Origin: an uncultured Bacilli bacterium
Lineage (GTDB): Bacteria; Bacillota_I; Bacilli_A; RF39; UBA660
Assembly: GCA_934162325.1 (NCBI GenBank)
Contig: CAKPIH010000048.1
Location: 1-6,525, forward strand
Length of the DNA: 6,525 nt
Direction of reading: 5' to 3'
The translations under genes and the position numbers were made by a program. Numbering within the stretch: position 1 is the stretch's first letter; each line of letters begins with the position of its first letter. The notes below the pieces were generated by a model. The model was not told where the DNA came from. It was given only the letters and a program-made list of their open reading frames with translations, and made no database searches. Shown here piece by piece: positions 1-5,494 of the stretch.

Positions 1-195
1 TATGGTATGGGCTTAGTAGGAAATAGTTTCTTTAGAACAAGAGAAGATCAAATTAAATTCTTAAGAAGAAATATTGCTATAAATAATGTAAATATTTTTA
101 TCCTTCAACATAGAAATAGTGAATATAATAAACAAATTGATTTGTTAACACAAAAAGAAGAAGTTAAATGTCCTACTAGAACATTGAAGAAATAG
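1..195 (+). CDS. C-terminal end of an unrecognised protein (5' partial)
   Basis: The frame is open from the first base of the window, so the true start lies upstream. The ATG at position 7 is probably internal because it has no visible ribosome binding site. About 64 residues remain, ending in TAG at 193-195. The tail is hydrophilic and charged, with a short hydrophobic stretch (NVNIFIL) and a basic end (PTRTLKK). It has no membrane segment and no motif that I recognise. A good intrinsic terminator begins one base after the stop codon, which supports this being a real gene end. I assign no function. Confidence 0.6.
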   Translation, partial: YGMGLVGNSFFRTREDQIKFLRRNIAINNVNIFILQHRNSEYNKQIDLLTQKEEVKCPTRTLKK

Positions 196-227
196 AAATA
201 CATAGGTTTAAAACTTATGTATTTTTT
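196..227 (+). terminator. Rho-independent terminator of the upstream partial gene
   Basis: Left arm AATACATAGGT (197-207) pairs with ACTTATGTATT (213-223), with one G-T wobble and a five-base loop TTAAA; a further A-T pair closes at 196/224. A run of T follows (222-227). The stem starts directly after the stop codon at 195. The same T run abuts the extended -10 element of the next gene, so terminator and promoter overlap. Confidence 0.8.
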
Positions 228-235
228 GCTATAAT
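207..235 (+). promoter_or_regulatory. Extended -10 promoter for the DUF1848 gene
   Basis: A perfect TATAAT (230-235) is preceded by TG plus one base (227-229), an extended -10. A weak -35 candidate, TTTAAA (207-212, 4 of 6 matches to TTGACA), sits 17 bases upstream, inside the terminator loop. Transcription would start near 242, giving a leader of only about 12 bases. The ribosome site is weak (TGTGATG just upstream of the ATG at 254). Confidence 0.7.
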
Positions 236-253
236 ATTAGATGTGATGTAATT

Positions 254-1141
254 ATGATATTAAATGTAAGCGGAAGAACTGATATAGTGGCTTTTTATAC
301 CAAGTGGTTTATGAATAGATATAAAGAAGGATATGTTATGGTAAGAAATCCTTTTAATTATCACTTAGTAAATGAAATATATTTTGAAGATGTTGATTTA
401 ATTGTTTTTTGTACTAAGAATCCTCTTCCAATAATAGATAGAATAAAAGAAATAGATAAACCAATTCTTTTTCATATAACAATAACCCCCTATAATAAAG
501 ATATTGAACCTAATGTTATAGATAAGAGGGATATAATTGAAGGAGTAAAAAGATTATCTAAGATACTAGGAATAGATAATATATATATTAGATATGATCC
601 AATATTCTTAAGTGATAAATATAATATAGAATATCATATAAAGGCTTTTAATAAATTATGTACTATGTTAAATGGTTATGTAAAACATATTATAGTATCA
701 TTTATAGATGACTATAAGAATGTAAGAAAGAATAATAATATTTTAAAAATAAAACCATTTACTAAAGAAGACTATAAGTTACTAGGAGAATCCTTCTCTA
801 GGATAGCAAGAGAAAATAATATGACAGTACAGACTTGTGCTGAAGAAGAAACATTAGAAGAATATGGCTTTATAAAAGAAGAATGTTTATCTCATACACT
901 TGCCTATAAACTAACTGGTAAATCTTATAAGAATTGGACTTCAAGAAAGAATAAGTATTGTAATTGTGTTAATATGGTAGATATAGGTGTATATAATAGT
1001 TGTAGACACTTCTGTAAATATTGCTATGCTAATTATGATGAGAATAAAGTAATAGAAAATTATCATAATCATGATGTTAATTCTCCATTACTAATAGGTA
1101 ATATAGAAGATAATGATATTATTAAAAGAAGGTATAAATAA
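254..1141 (+). CDS. DUF1848 family protein, radical-SAM-like C-terminal Cys motif
   Basis: A 295-residue protein, full length for the DUF1848 family. Family hallmarks are visible: the N-terminal SGRTDIVAFYTKWFMNR block (6-22), RNPFN (31-35), the CTKNP motif (53-57, where I recall a Trp being common at the first position), and the C-terminal cysteine cluster C236-x-C238, DIG (243-245), then C250-x3-C254-x2-C257 followed by YAN. The family is known for a C-terminal CX3CX2C resembling the 4Fe-4S site that radical SAM enzymes carry at their N-terminus. A bound Fe-S cluster is therefore plausible, but the reaction and substrate are unknown. There is no signal peptide or membrane segment, so it is probably cytoplasmic. 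The ATG at 254 is chosen because the family's conserved block begins within six residues and the promoter lies just upstream. It appears to be transcribed alone. Confidence 0.9.
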   Translation: MILNVSGRTDIVAFYTKWFMNRYKEGYVMVRNPFNYHLVNEIYFEDVDLIVFCTKNPLPIIDRIKEIDKPILFHITITPYNKDIEPNVIDKRDIIEGVKRLSKILGIDNIYIRYDPIFLSDKYNIEYHIKAFNKLCTMLNGYVKHIIVSFIDDYKNVRKNNNILKIKPFTKEDYKLLGESFSRIARENNMTVQTCAEEETLEEYGFIKEECLSHTLAYKLTGKSYKNWTSRKNKYCNCVNMVDIGVYNSCRHFCKYCYANYDENKVIENYHNHDVNSPLLIGNIEDNDIIKRRYK

Positions 1142-1256
1142 TATATTAAAATTATAATTTATATAGTATAGATAATTATGTTAGAGTTAAAAATAAGATA
1201 TAGTATAAGTGAAGATACGTTAGAAAAAATCAAATAAGCCAAATAATAAAAATATT

Positions 1257-1310
1257 TGATAAGAAGACCATAGGCTTCTTATCACCTAATGAGATTATAA
1301 GCTCATTAGG
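1257..1310. other. Two abutting perfect hairpins of unknown role
   Basis: Hairpin 1: TGATAAGAAG (1257-1266) pairs perfectly with CTTCTTATCA (1275-1284), with an 8-base loop that may hold an extra CC/GG pair. Hairpin 2 starts on the next base: CCTAATGAG (1285-1293) pairs perfectly with CTCATTAGG (1302-1310). Neither has a T run on the plus strand, so these are not ordinary terminators for the DUF1848 gene. On the minus strand hairpin 1 is followed after a few bases by a T-rich stretch, but no minus-strand gene is there to be ended. They could be a structured 3' end of the DUF1848 mRNA, a small RNA, or a remnant of a mobile repeat. The rest of 1142-1329 shows no gene I can support. Confidence 0.6.
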
Positions 1311-1329
1311 AAATAAATAAAATTAATCT

Positions 1330-1357
1330 AAAGTAGATGAAATATTTTACTTTTTTT
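1330..1357 (+). terminator. Terminator-like hairpin with T run before the TraX promoter
   Basis: AAAGTAGA (1330-1337) pairs with TTTACTTT (1346-1353) with one G-T wobble and an 8-base loop; T's continue to 1357. The stem is AT-rich and weak, but it is the only hairpin with a T run downstream of the DUF1848 gene. Its T run leads straight into the TGATATAAT of the next promoter, the same layout as at 196-235. It could also be an operator-like dyad. Confidence 0.45.
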
Positions 1358-1365
1358 GATATAAT
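1337..1365 (+). promoter_or_regulatory. Extended -10 promoter for the TraX/DUF1653 unit
   Basis: A perfect TATAAT (1360-1365) is preceded by TG plus one base (1357-1359). A weak -35 candidate, ATGAAA (1337-1342), lies 17 bases upstream. The predicted start near 1372 leaves a leader of about 12 bases that holds the ribosome site GAGGA (1373-1377), six bases before the ATG at 1384. Confidence 0.7.
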
Positions 1366-1383
1366 AATTATAGAGGAATAAAT

Positions 1384-2127
1384 ATGAAAAAATTAAATTC
1401 AAATCATTTAAAAATAATAGCAATAATAGCTATGACAATAGATCATCTAGCAGATCTTTTATATCCTAATATGCAAAATAATATTGTACCTATAATATTA
1501 CATGTTATTGGTAGAGTAACTGCTCCTATTATGTTTTTCTTTATATGTGAAGGATATTATTATACTAAGAACCTAAAAAAATATATAACAAGATTATTTA
1601 TCTTTGCTATAATATCACACTTTGCTTATTGTTTTGCCTTTGGTATAAATTATATACCATTTACTACGGGTAGTGTCTTTAATCAAACTAGTATCATGTG
1701 GTCACTAGCTTGGGCAGTAGTAGCTTTATATATAGCTAATGGCAATAATAAATTAAAAGAATATCAGAAATGGATATTAGTAATATTAATAAATGTAATA
1801 GCTTTTCCTGCTGACTTTAGTTCAATAGCAGTAATGAGTATACTATCTATGTATTCTGCTAGAGGTAATTTAAATAAACAAATGAAGGCAATGATGTTAT
1901 GGTTATCATTATATGCCTTAATATCATTTATCTTTGTAAATAAAACATATGGAATAATATCTTTATTTGCAGTACTAGTATATCCTCTTTTAAAAGAATA
2001 TAATGGAGAAAGAGGAAAAGTAAAATGGTTAAAATGGTTCTTCTATCTATATTATCCATTACATTTAGTATTAATAGGAATATTAAGAATAATACTATAT
2101 GGTAATATACCAATATTATTTAGTTAA
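1384..2127 (+). CDS. TraX family integral membrane protein
   Basis: A 247-residue, very hydrophobic protein with about eight predicted membrane-spanning segments. It matches the TraX family: an N-terminal LKIIAIIAMTIDH block with Asp20-His21, IGRVTAPIMFFFICEGY (42-58), the TKNLKKYITRL segment after it, D144 in the FPADFS segment, and the C-terminal FYLYYPLHL (220-228). The founding member, TraX of the F plasmid, N-acetylates pilin. Chromosomal Firmicute homologues are common and their substrate is not known, so a membrane acyltransferase role is only inference. The start is fixed by GAGGA six bases upstream. The DUF1653 gene follows after 32 bases with no terminator between, so the two are probably co-transcribed. 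No pilus or conjugation gene is visible in the window, and I therefore give no traX symbol. Confidence 0.88.
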   Translation: MKKLNSNHLKIIAIIAMTIDHLADLLYPNMQNNIVPIILHVIGRVTAPIMFFFICEGYYYTKNLKKYITRLFIFAIISHFAYCFAFGINYIPFTTGSVFNQTSIMWSLAWAVVALYIANGNNKLKEYQKWILVILINVIAFPADFSSIAVMSILSMYSARGNLNKQMKAMMLWLSLYALISFIFVNKTYGIISLFAVLVYPLLKEYNGERGKVKWLKWFFYLYYPLHLVLIGILRIILYGNIPILFS

Positions 2128-2159
2128 ATATAAAAAATATTAAGAGGTGAAAAATATAT

Positions 2160-2405
2160 ATGAATAAAATAAAAATAAAAGGAATATATAAACATTTTAA
2201 AGGAGACCTATATCTAGTTGAAGACATAGCAATAAATAGTGAAACAGAAGAGGAATATGTTATATATAGAGCTTTATACGGAGATAATAAACTATATATA
2301 AGACCATATAATATGTTTATATCTGAAGTAGATCATCATAAATATCCAGAAATAAAACAAAAATATAGATTCGAATTACAAAATATAAAAAGTGTAAAAA
2401 AATAA
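2160..2405 (+). CDS. DUF1653 domain protein
   Basis: A small 81-residue soluble protein made almost entirely of one DUF1653 domain. Conserved elements are visible in order: GIYKHFKG (8-15), YLVEDIAINSET (18-29), VIYRALYG (34-41), the IRPYNMF segment (47-53) and QKYRFE (67-72). The domain is widespread in bacteria, both alone and fused to other domains, and has no established biochemical role. The ribosome site AAGAGGTGA (2142-2150), nine bases before the ATG, is among the best in the window and suggests strong translation. It lies 32 bases after the TraX gene and has no promoter of its own that I can see. The C-terminal basic tail (IKSVKK) is outside the domain. Confidence 0.9.
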   Translation: MNKIKIKGIYKHFKGDLYLVEDIAINSETEEEYVIYRALYGDNKLYIRPYNMFISEVDHHKYPEIKQKYRFELQNIKSVKK

Positions 2406-2477
2406 ATACAAAATATTAATATTAATAATAGATGGCATTACATGACTTTGGAATAGCGACACTTTATTTGTATAAGT

Positions 2478-2510
2478 AAAAAAGAGGATTAGATCAATTT
2501 CTAATTCTCT
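2478..2510 (-). terminator. Terminator of the minus-strand XRE-type gene, possibly bidirectional
   Basis: AGAGGATTAGA (2483-2493) pairs with TCTAATTCTCT (2500-2510) around a six-base loop. Read on the minus strand, the stem is followed by six T's (2483-2478), and it lies 24 bases past the stop of the minus-strand gene. In that direction one pair becomes a C-A mismatch. In the plus direction the same position is a G-U pair, so the stem is better, but it lacks a T run. It may therefore also slow or end transcripts coming from the DUF1653 gene, which has no other terminator. Confidence 0.65.
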
Positions 2511-2533
2511 ATTAAAATAATTAATATTACAAA

Positions 2534-4264
2534 TTATAATTCCTTTACAAGAGGATTAAAACTTTCAATAGCGGCAACTAATTTAGGATGTCTAATAACA
2601 AAATGTATTGTTGGATTAGAATTTTTTGAAATAATAACATGATTATTTTTTAAAATAGTTATTGTTATATTTTTAAAAGTTTTATCTTTTTCAGTTAAGA
2701 CATTATAATTCTTATTATTCTTAGCATATTCATTTGTTAATTTTAAATGTTCTATATATTCTTTATAAGTATAATTAATTATTTTATCTATGAATAAATT
2801 GTTTAATGAAAGGGAAGGGGTATCACTTATAAAATCATTTTCTTTAATAACATAAATATAATCAAATACTTTGTTCTTTTTAAGAATACTATTCATATAT
2901 TTAAATTCATTATTTTTATATTTAATTATCTTATTAATTTCTTCTTTTGAAAGTTTATTTCTTTTTAAGATTTTAATTAATAGTTCATCACTAATTGTAA
3001 ATAGGGGTAATGAAGAAATATATCTTGTTCTATCACATTCTATATTTTCATCTTTCTTTAAAAATAAATGGTATTCCTTTATATTGCTTTCCCTATAAAT
3101 TTCCATAAGTGGTTTAGCTTTTTTAAGAAGTAAATCACTTTTTTCTTTATAGTATTCAATTTCATTTTTATTAGTAGTTAAATAATACATACCTTTATTA
3201 TGAAAACCATTTATACATTCTCCAGATAAAGCTGCTGCTGCTGATACATAGTTTAAATGATTATATATATTATTTTTAAGATTACTTAAATAATAAGGAG
3301 ATATTTGACCAGTCATATAAATAGGAATCCAACTTTCTAGACCTAACATCATTTCATTAAAAGGTCTATCTAAGTTATGGATAATATTTAGATGATGTCC
3401 TTTTTTTAAACACATAGCAATAGCAAACATCCATTTTTTACCAAAATCTATATCTTTAGCCATATCTTCCATGGGCATATCACTACACATAAATATATCT
3501 TCTCTAGATTTAGATAAAACAGTCCCTTTAAAAAAGTTTAGTTCGCCTTGCTTCATTTCTTCAATACCATAATAATGTTTAGTTTTAGCTTTATAAAAAG
3601 GGATATTGGGAACTTTTAATTCATCAAATTTTATTACTTTTATATAATCATCTAGGTTAAATGAATCAAGATGATGTAAAAAATCGGATACTTTACTTTT
3701 AACAGGAACTATTTCACTAGTTAACCAATTAAATAAAGTACTATAGATTTTTTCATTTGATAAATCACTTTTTTTACATCCAATAATCATCATTAAATTA
3801 TTTATATCATCTGGATTTTTATATCTATTTAAAATATAAGAACATATTTTATTTGAAAATTCTACTGGATTAGATGGTCTAGCTTTACCATATCTAATTC
3901 TTGAAATATGCGAGGCATCAAATACAATGTACTTTGACATTTCATGAGTATTTATGTTTAGTGATGTTATTAAAGTATTTAAATTATTACTAAATGTAGT
4001 ATAGTCAAAGTCATCGCTAGTTAATACACTATTAAAATCACTTACTATTTTATCAAAAGTACATTTATTTTTACCATTATCTTTAGCAATATTAAAAAGA
4101 GCATTAGTTAATTTGTTTAATTGTTCACTATTTTTTGCTGGGGTTCTTTCACCACTTCTATATCTACTTATAACAGATTCAGATAGCCCAGATTCATCAG
4201 ATAATTTTTTTGAAGAACAATTTAATTCTTTCAAATATTTATTTAAAACTTCTTTAAACTTCAT
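2534..4264 (-). CDS. Large XRE-type helix-turn-helix protein with long C-terminal region of unknown function
   Basis: A 576-residue protein. An XRE-like helix-turn-helix lies at about 18-42 (SSKKLSDESGLSESVISRYR, then SGERTP). A second, similar segment at about 104-130 includes NTHEMSKYIVFDASHISRIR followed by YGKARP. The remaining roughly 440 residues include a highly conserved-looking core at 287-326 (KKGHHLNIIHNLDRP, then a LGLESWIPIYMTGQISPYYL segment) and a C-terminal IHFVIRHPKL block (553-562). I recall this architecture from uncharacterised Clostridia regulators; its ligand and targets are not known to me. It has no membrane segment, so it is probably a cytoplasmic DNA-binding regulator. 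A longer frame exists from a GTG at 4285, but that codon lies only two bases from the -10 box, upstream of the expected transcription start. The ATG at 4264 has AAGGA ten bases upstream and is preferred. It is divergent from the exported-protein operon starting at 4408. Confidence 0.82.
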   Translation of the reverse strand: MKFKEVLNKYLKELNCSSKKLSDESGLSESVISRYRSGERTPAKNSEQLNKLTNALFNIAKDNGKNKCTFDKIVSDFNSVLTSDDFDYTTFSNNLNTLITSLNINTHEMSKYIVFDASHISRIRYGKARPSNPVEFSNKICSYILNRYKNPDDINNLMMIIGCKKSDLSNEKIYSTLFNWLTSEIVPVKSKVSDFLHHLDSFNLDDYIKVIKFDELKVPNIPFYKAKTKHYYGIEEMKQGELNFFKGTVLSKSREDIFMCSDMPMEDMAKDIDFGKKWMFAIAMCLKKGHHLNIIHNLDRPFNEMMLGLESWIPIYMTGQISPYYLSNLKNNIYNHLNYVSAAAALSGECINGFHNKGMYYLTTNKNEIEYYKEKSDLLLKKAKPLMEIYRESNIKEYHLFLKKDENIECDRTRYISSLPLFTISDELLIKILKRNKLSKEEINKIIKYKNNEFKYMNSILKKNKVFDYIYVIKENDFISDTPSLSLNNLFIDKIINYTYKEYIEHLKLTNEYAKNNKNYNVLTEKDKTFKNITITILKNNHVIISKNSNPTIHFVIRHPKLVAAIESFNPLVKEL

Positions 4265-4267
4265 AAT

Positions 4268-4279
4268 CCACCATTCCTT
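4268..4279 (-). promoter_or_regulatory. Ribosome binding site that decides the XRE-type gene start
   Basis: On the minus strand, AAGGA (4279-4275) lies ten bases before the ATG at 4264, with GGTGG (4272-4268) closer in. This supports the ATG over the upstream in-frame GTG at 4285, which has no ribosome site and falls outside the likely transcript. Confidence 0.65.
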
Positions 4280-4286
4280 AAGCACT

Positions 4287-4292
4287 ATTATA
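4287..4292 (-). promoter_or_regulatory. -10 element for the XRE-type gene
   Basis: The minus strand reads AGTATAATAG here, with a perfect TATAAT at 4292-4287 followed by a start expected near 4280 and a leader of about 16 bases. No good -35 is visible at the usual distance, only T-rich DNA. The surrounding bases hold a direct repeat ACTAT-N3-ACTAT on the plus strand, a possible binding site overlapping the -10. That overlap is speculative. Confidence 0.6.
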
Positions 4293-4355
4293 CTATACTT
4301 TTTAAATAATAAAAATAACTTTCCAGCAAAAACAATGATTTTTAAGACAAGTCTA

Positions 4356-4384
4356 TTGCTCCAATAAAGATTTTAATTTATAAT
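4356..4384 (+). promoter_or_regulatory. Promoter of the two-gene membrane-protein operon
   Basis: TTGCTC (4356-4361) and a perfect TATAAT (4379-4384) are separated by exactly 17 bases. Transcription would begin near 4391, giving a leader of about 17 bases that carries a strong ribosome site, GAGAGGAG (4393-4400), seven bases before the ATG at 4408. Unlike the promoters at 230 and 1360, it has no TG extension or adjoining T run. It faces away from the XRE-type promoter about 65 bases away. Confidence 0.7.
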
Positions 4385-4407
4385 ATAAAATAGAGAGGAG
4401 AAGTAAA

Positions 4408-5487
4408 ATGATTAAGATTGGAAAATTAAATATTTCAAAAAGAAATCTTATTATAATAAGTGTAGTTATTCTAATAGTAATAGGAGGAATTCTTTTATTA
4501 ACTAGAGATAATGGTAAAGGACTATTTTATAATCCAGACAAAAACATTAAAATAGTAAAATCAGATGTTAGTAAAATAGAACTTGAAGATTATAAAACAA
4601 ATGAGTTTTCTATTAAGATACCAAAAGGATGGAAAGTAGATACATTAGGAGATTATATTCATTATACAATTAAAGTATATAATCCAGATAAACCACTTTA
4701 TCAATTTTTCTTAAATATGAAAACCGAAGGATATAATAAATCAGAAGATGCCAAAAGATGGCAACAAAAATATTATCCAAATAATCCATTTGCAAAAACT
4801 AGTGTAATAGCCACTAAAGATACGGAAGGGTTTTATAAAATATTTAATGATTTAGGTACTTTAAATAATACTAGTGCATTTACCTTCCCAACTTTAACAG
4901 ATTTTACAGTAAGTGAAAATTTAGGTAAAGGAGTATTTGGAGGAGATATATTAAGAGCAACATTTAAAGATGCAAATGGCGAAGAAGGTGAAGGAATATT
5001 TACTGCTTATGTATATGATGTAGGTACTTATTATGTTTATGAAAATATAATTTCAGGTAAACAAATAGATATACAATACTTAAATGTATATGATACAATT
5101 TTTATTACGACACCAAAAGATGAATTTATTGATTGGGAAGATACATTAAATACAATTTGTTCTTCACTTAATTTTACAGATACTTTTATAAATGGATTTA
5201 ATAATGAACAAGATGCCGTTATGAAAAATTTCCAGCAGATTAGATCAATAGGTAATGAGATAAGTGATGGAATAATGGATTCATGGAATAAAAGAAATAC
5301 ATCTTTTGATATTATGAGTCAAAAACAAAGTGATGCCACACTTGGTTATGAAAGAGTTTATGATACTGAAACAAATGAAATATATAAAGCATATAACGGA
5401 TTTAATGATGAATATGATGGAGAAAGATATAAACCAGTAACTGATAATATGTACTTAGAAAAGACAAGTGGATATATAGAAAAGTAG
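4408..5487 (+). CDS. Membrane-anchored extracytoplasmic protein of unknown function, first gene of operon
   Basis: A 359-residue protein with a basic N-terminus (MIKIGKLNISKRN), one membrane segment at about 13-32, and no lipobox cysteine. It should stay anchored with the rest outside the cell. The external part starts with a beta-rich region in which FSIKIPKGWKV (67-77) resembles the opening of PsbP/DUF1795-like folds, a weak likeness. The C-terminal region (about 275-359) looks like a separate conserved module: DIMSQKQSDATLGYERVYDT (301-320), then NGFNDEYD (330-337) and a final GYIEK. I recall similar C-termini in uncharacterised Clostridia proteins but know no function. There is a single cysteine (251), so no internal disulfide. 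The start is fixed by a strong ribosome site and promoter. The next gene begins seven bases after its stop. Confidence 0.75.
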   Translation: MIKIGKLNISKRNLIIISVVILIVIGGILLLTRDNGKGLFYNPDKNIKIVKSDVSKIELEDYKTNEFSIKIPKGWKVDTLGDYIHYTIKVYNPDKPLYQFFLNMKTEGYNKSEDAKRWQQKYYPNNPFAKTSVIATKDTEGFYKIFNDLGTLNNTSAFTFPTLTDFTVSENLGKGVFGGDILRATFKDANGEEGEGIFTAYVYDVGTYYVYENIISGKQIDIQYLNVYDTIFITTPKDEFIDWEDTLNTICSSLNFTDTFINGFNNEQDAVMKNFQQIRSIGNEISDGIMDSWNKRNTSFDIMSQKQSDATLGYERVYDTETNEIYKAYNGFNDEYDGERYKPVTDNMYLEKTSGYIEK

Positions 5488-5490
5488 GTG
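5486..5490 (+). promoter_or_regulatory. Ribosome binding site overlapping the upstream stop codon
   Basis: AGGTG (5486-5490) shares its first two bases with the TAG stop (5485-5487) of the upstream gene and lies four bases before the ATG at 5495. This suggests translational coupling, so the two membrane proteins may be made in a fixed ratio. Confidence 0.55.
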
Positions 5491-5494
5491 TAAT

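Noticed and set aside
1257..1310. CRISPR-like repeats
   Set aside because: The two hairpins have different sequences and there is no regular spacing of identical repeats.
1142..1383. Known riboswitch, T-box leader or tRNA in the intergenic region
   Set aside because: The two hairpins show no conserved riboswitch or T-box sequence, there is no cloverleaf, and the predicted TraX leader is only about 12 bases, leaving no room for a leader RNA.
1928..2113. Minus-strand 61-codon open frame inside the TraX gene
   Set aside because: It lies wholly inside a confidently recognised membrane-protein gene, and its Leu/Ile-rich product is what the complement of such AT-rich coding DNA would give. It has no ribosome site or family likeness.
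2871..3098. Plus-strand 75-codon open frame opposite the XRE-type gene
   Set aside because: It is antisense to a conserved-looking coding region; the Phe/Leu/Ser-rich product mirrors Lys/Glu/Asn codons on the other strand.
4265..4285. GTG start seven codons upstream for the XRE-type protein
   Set aside because: The codon lies two bases from the -10 box, before the expected transcription start, and lacks a ribosome site. The ATG at 4264 fits both signals.
4113..4367. Plus-strand 84-codon open frame across the XRE-type gene start
   Set aside because: It overlaps the DNA-binding segment of the opposite gene and its promoter, and has no ribosome site; it is a shadow.
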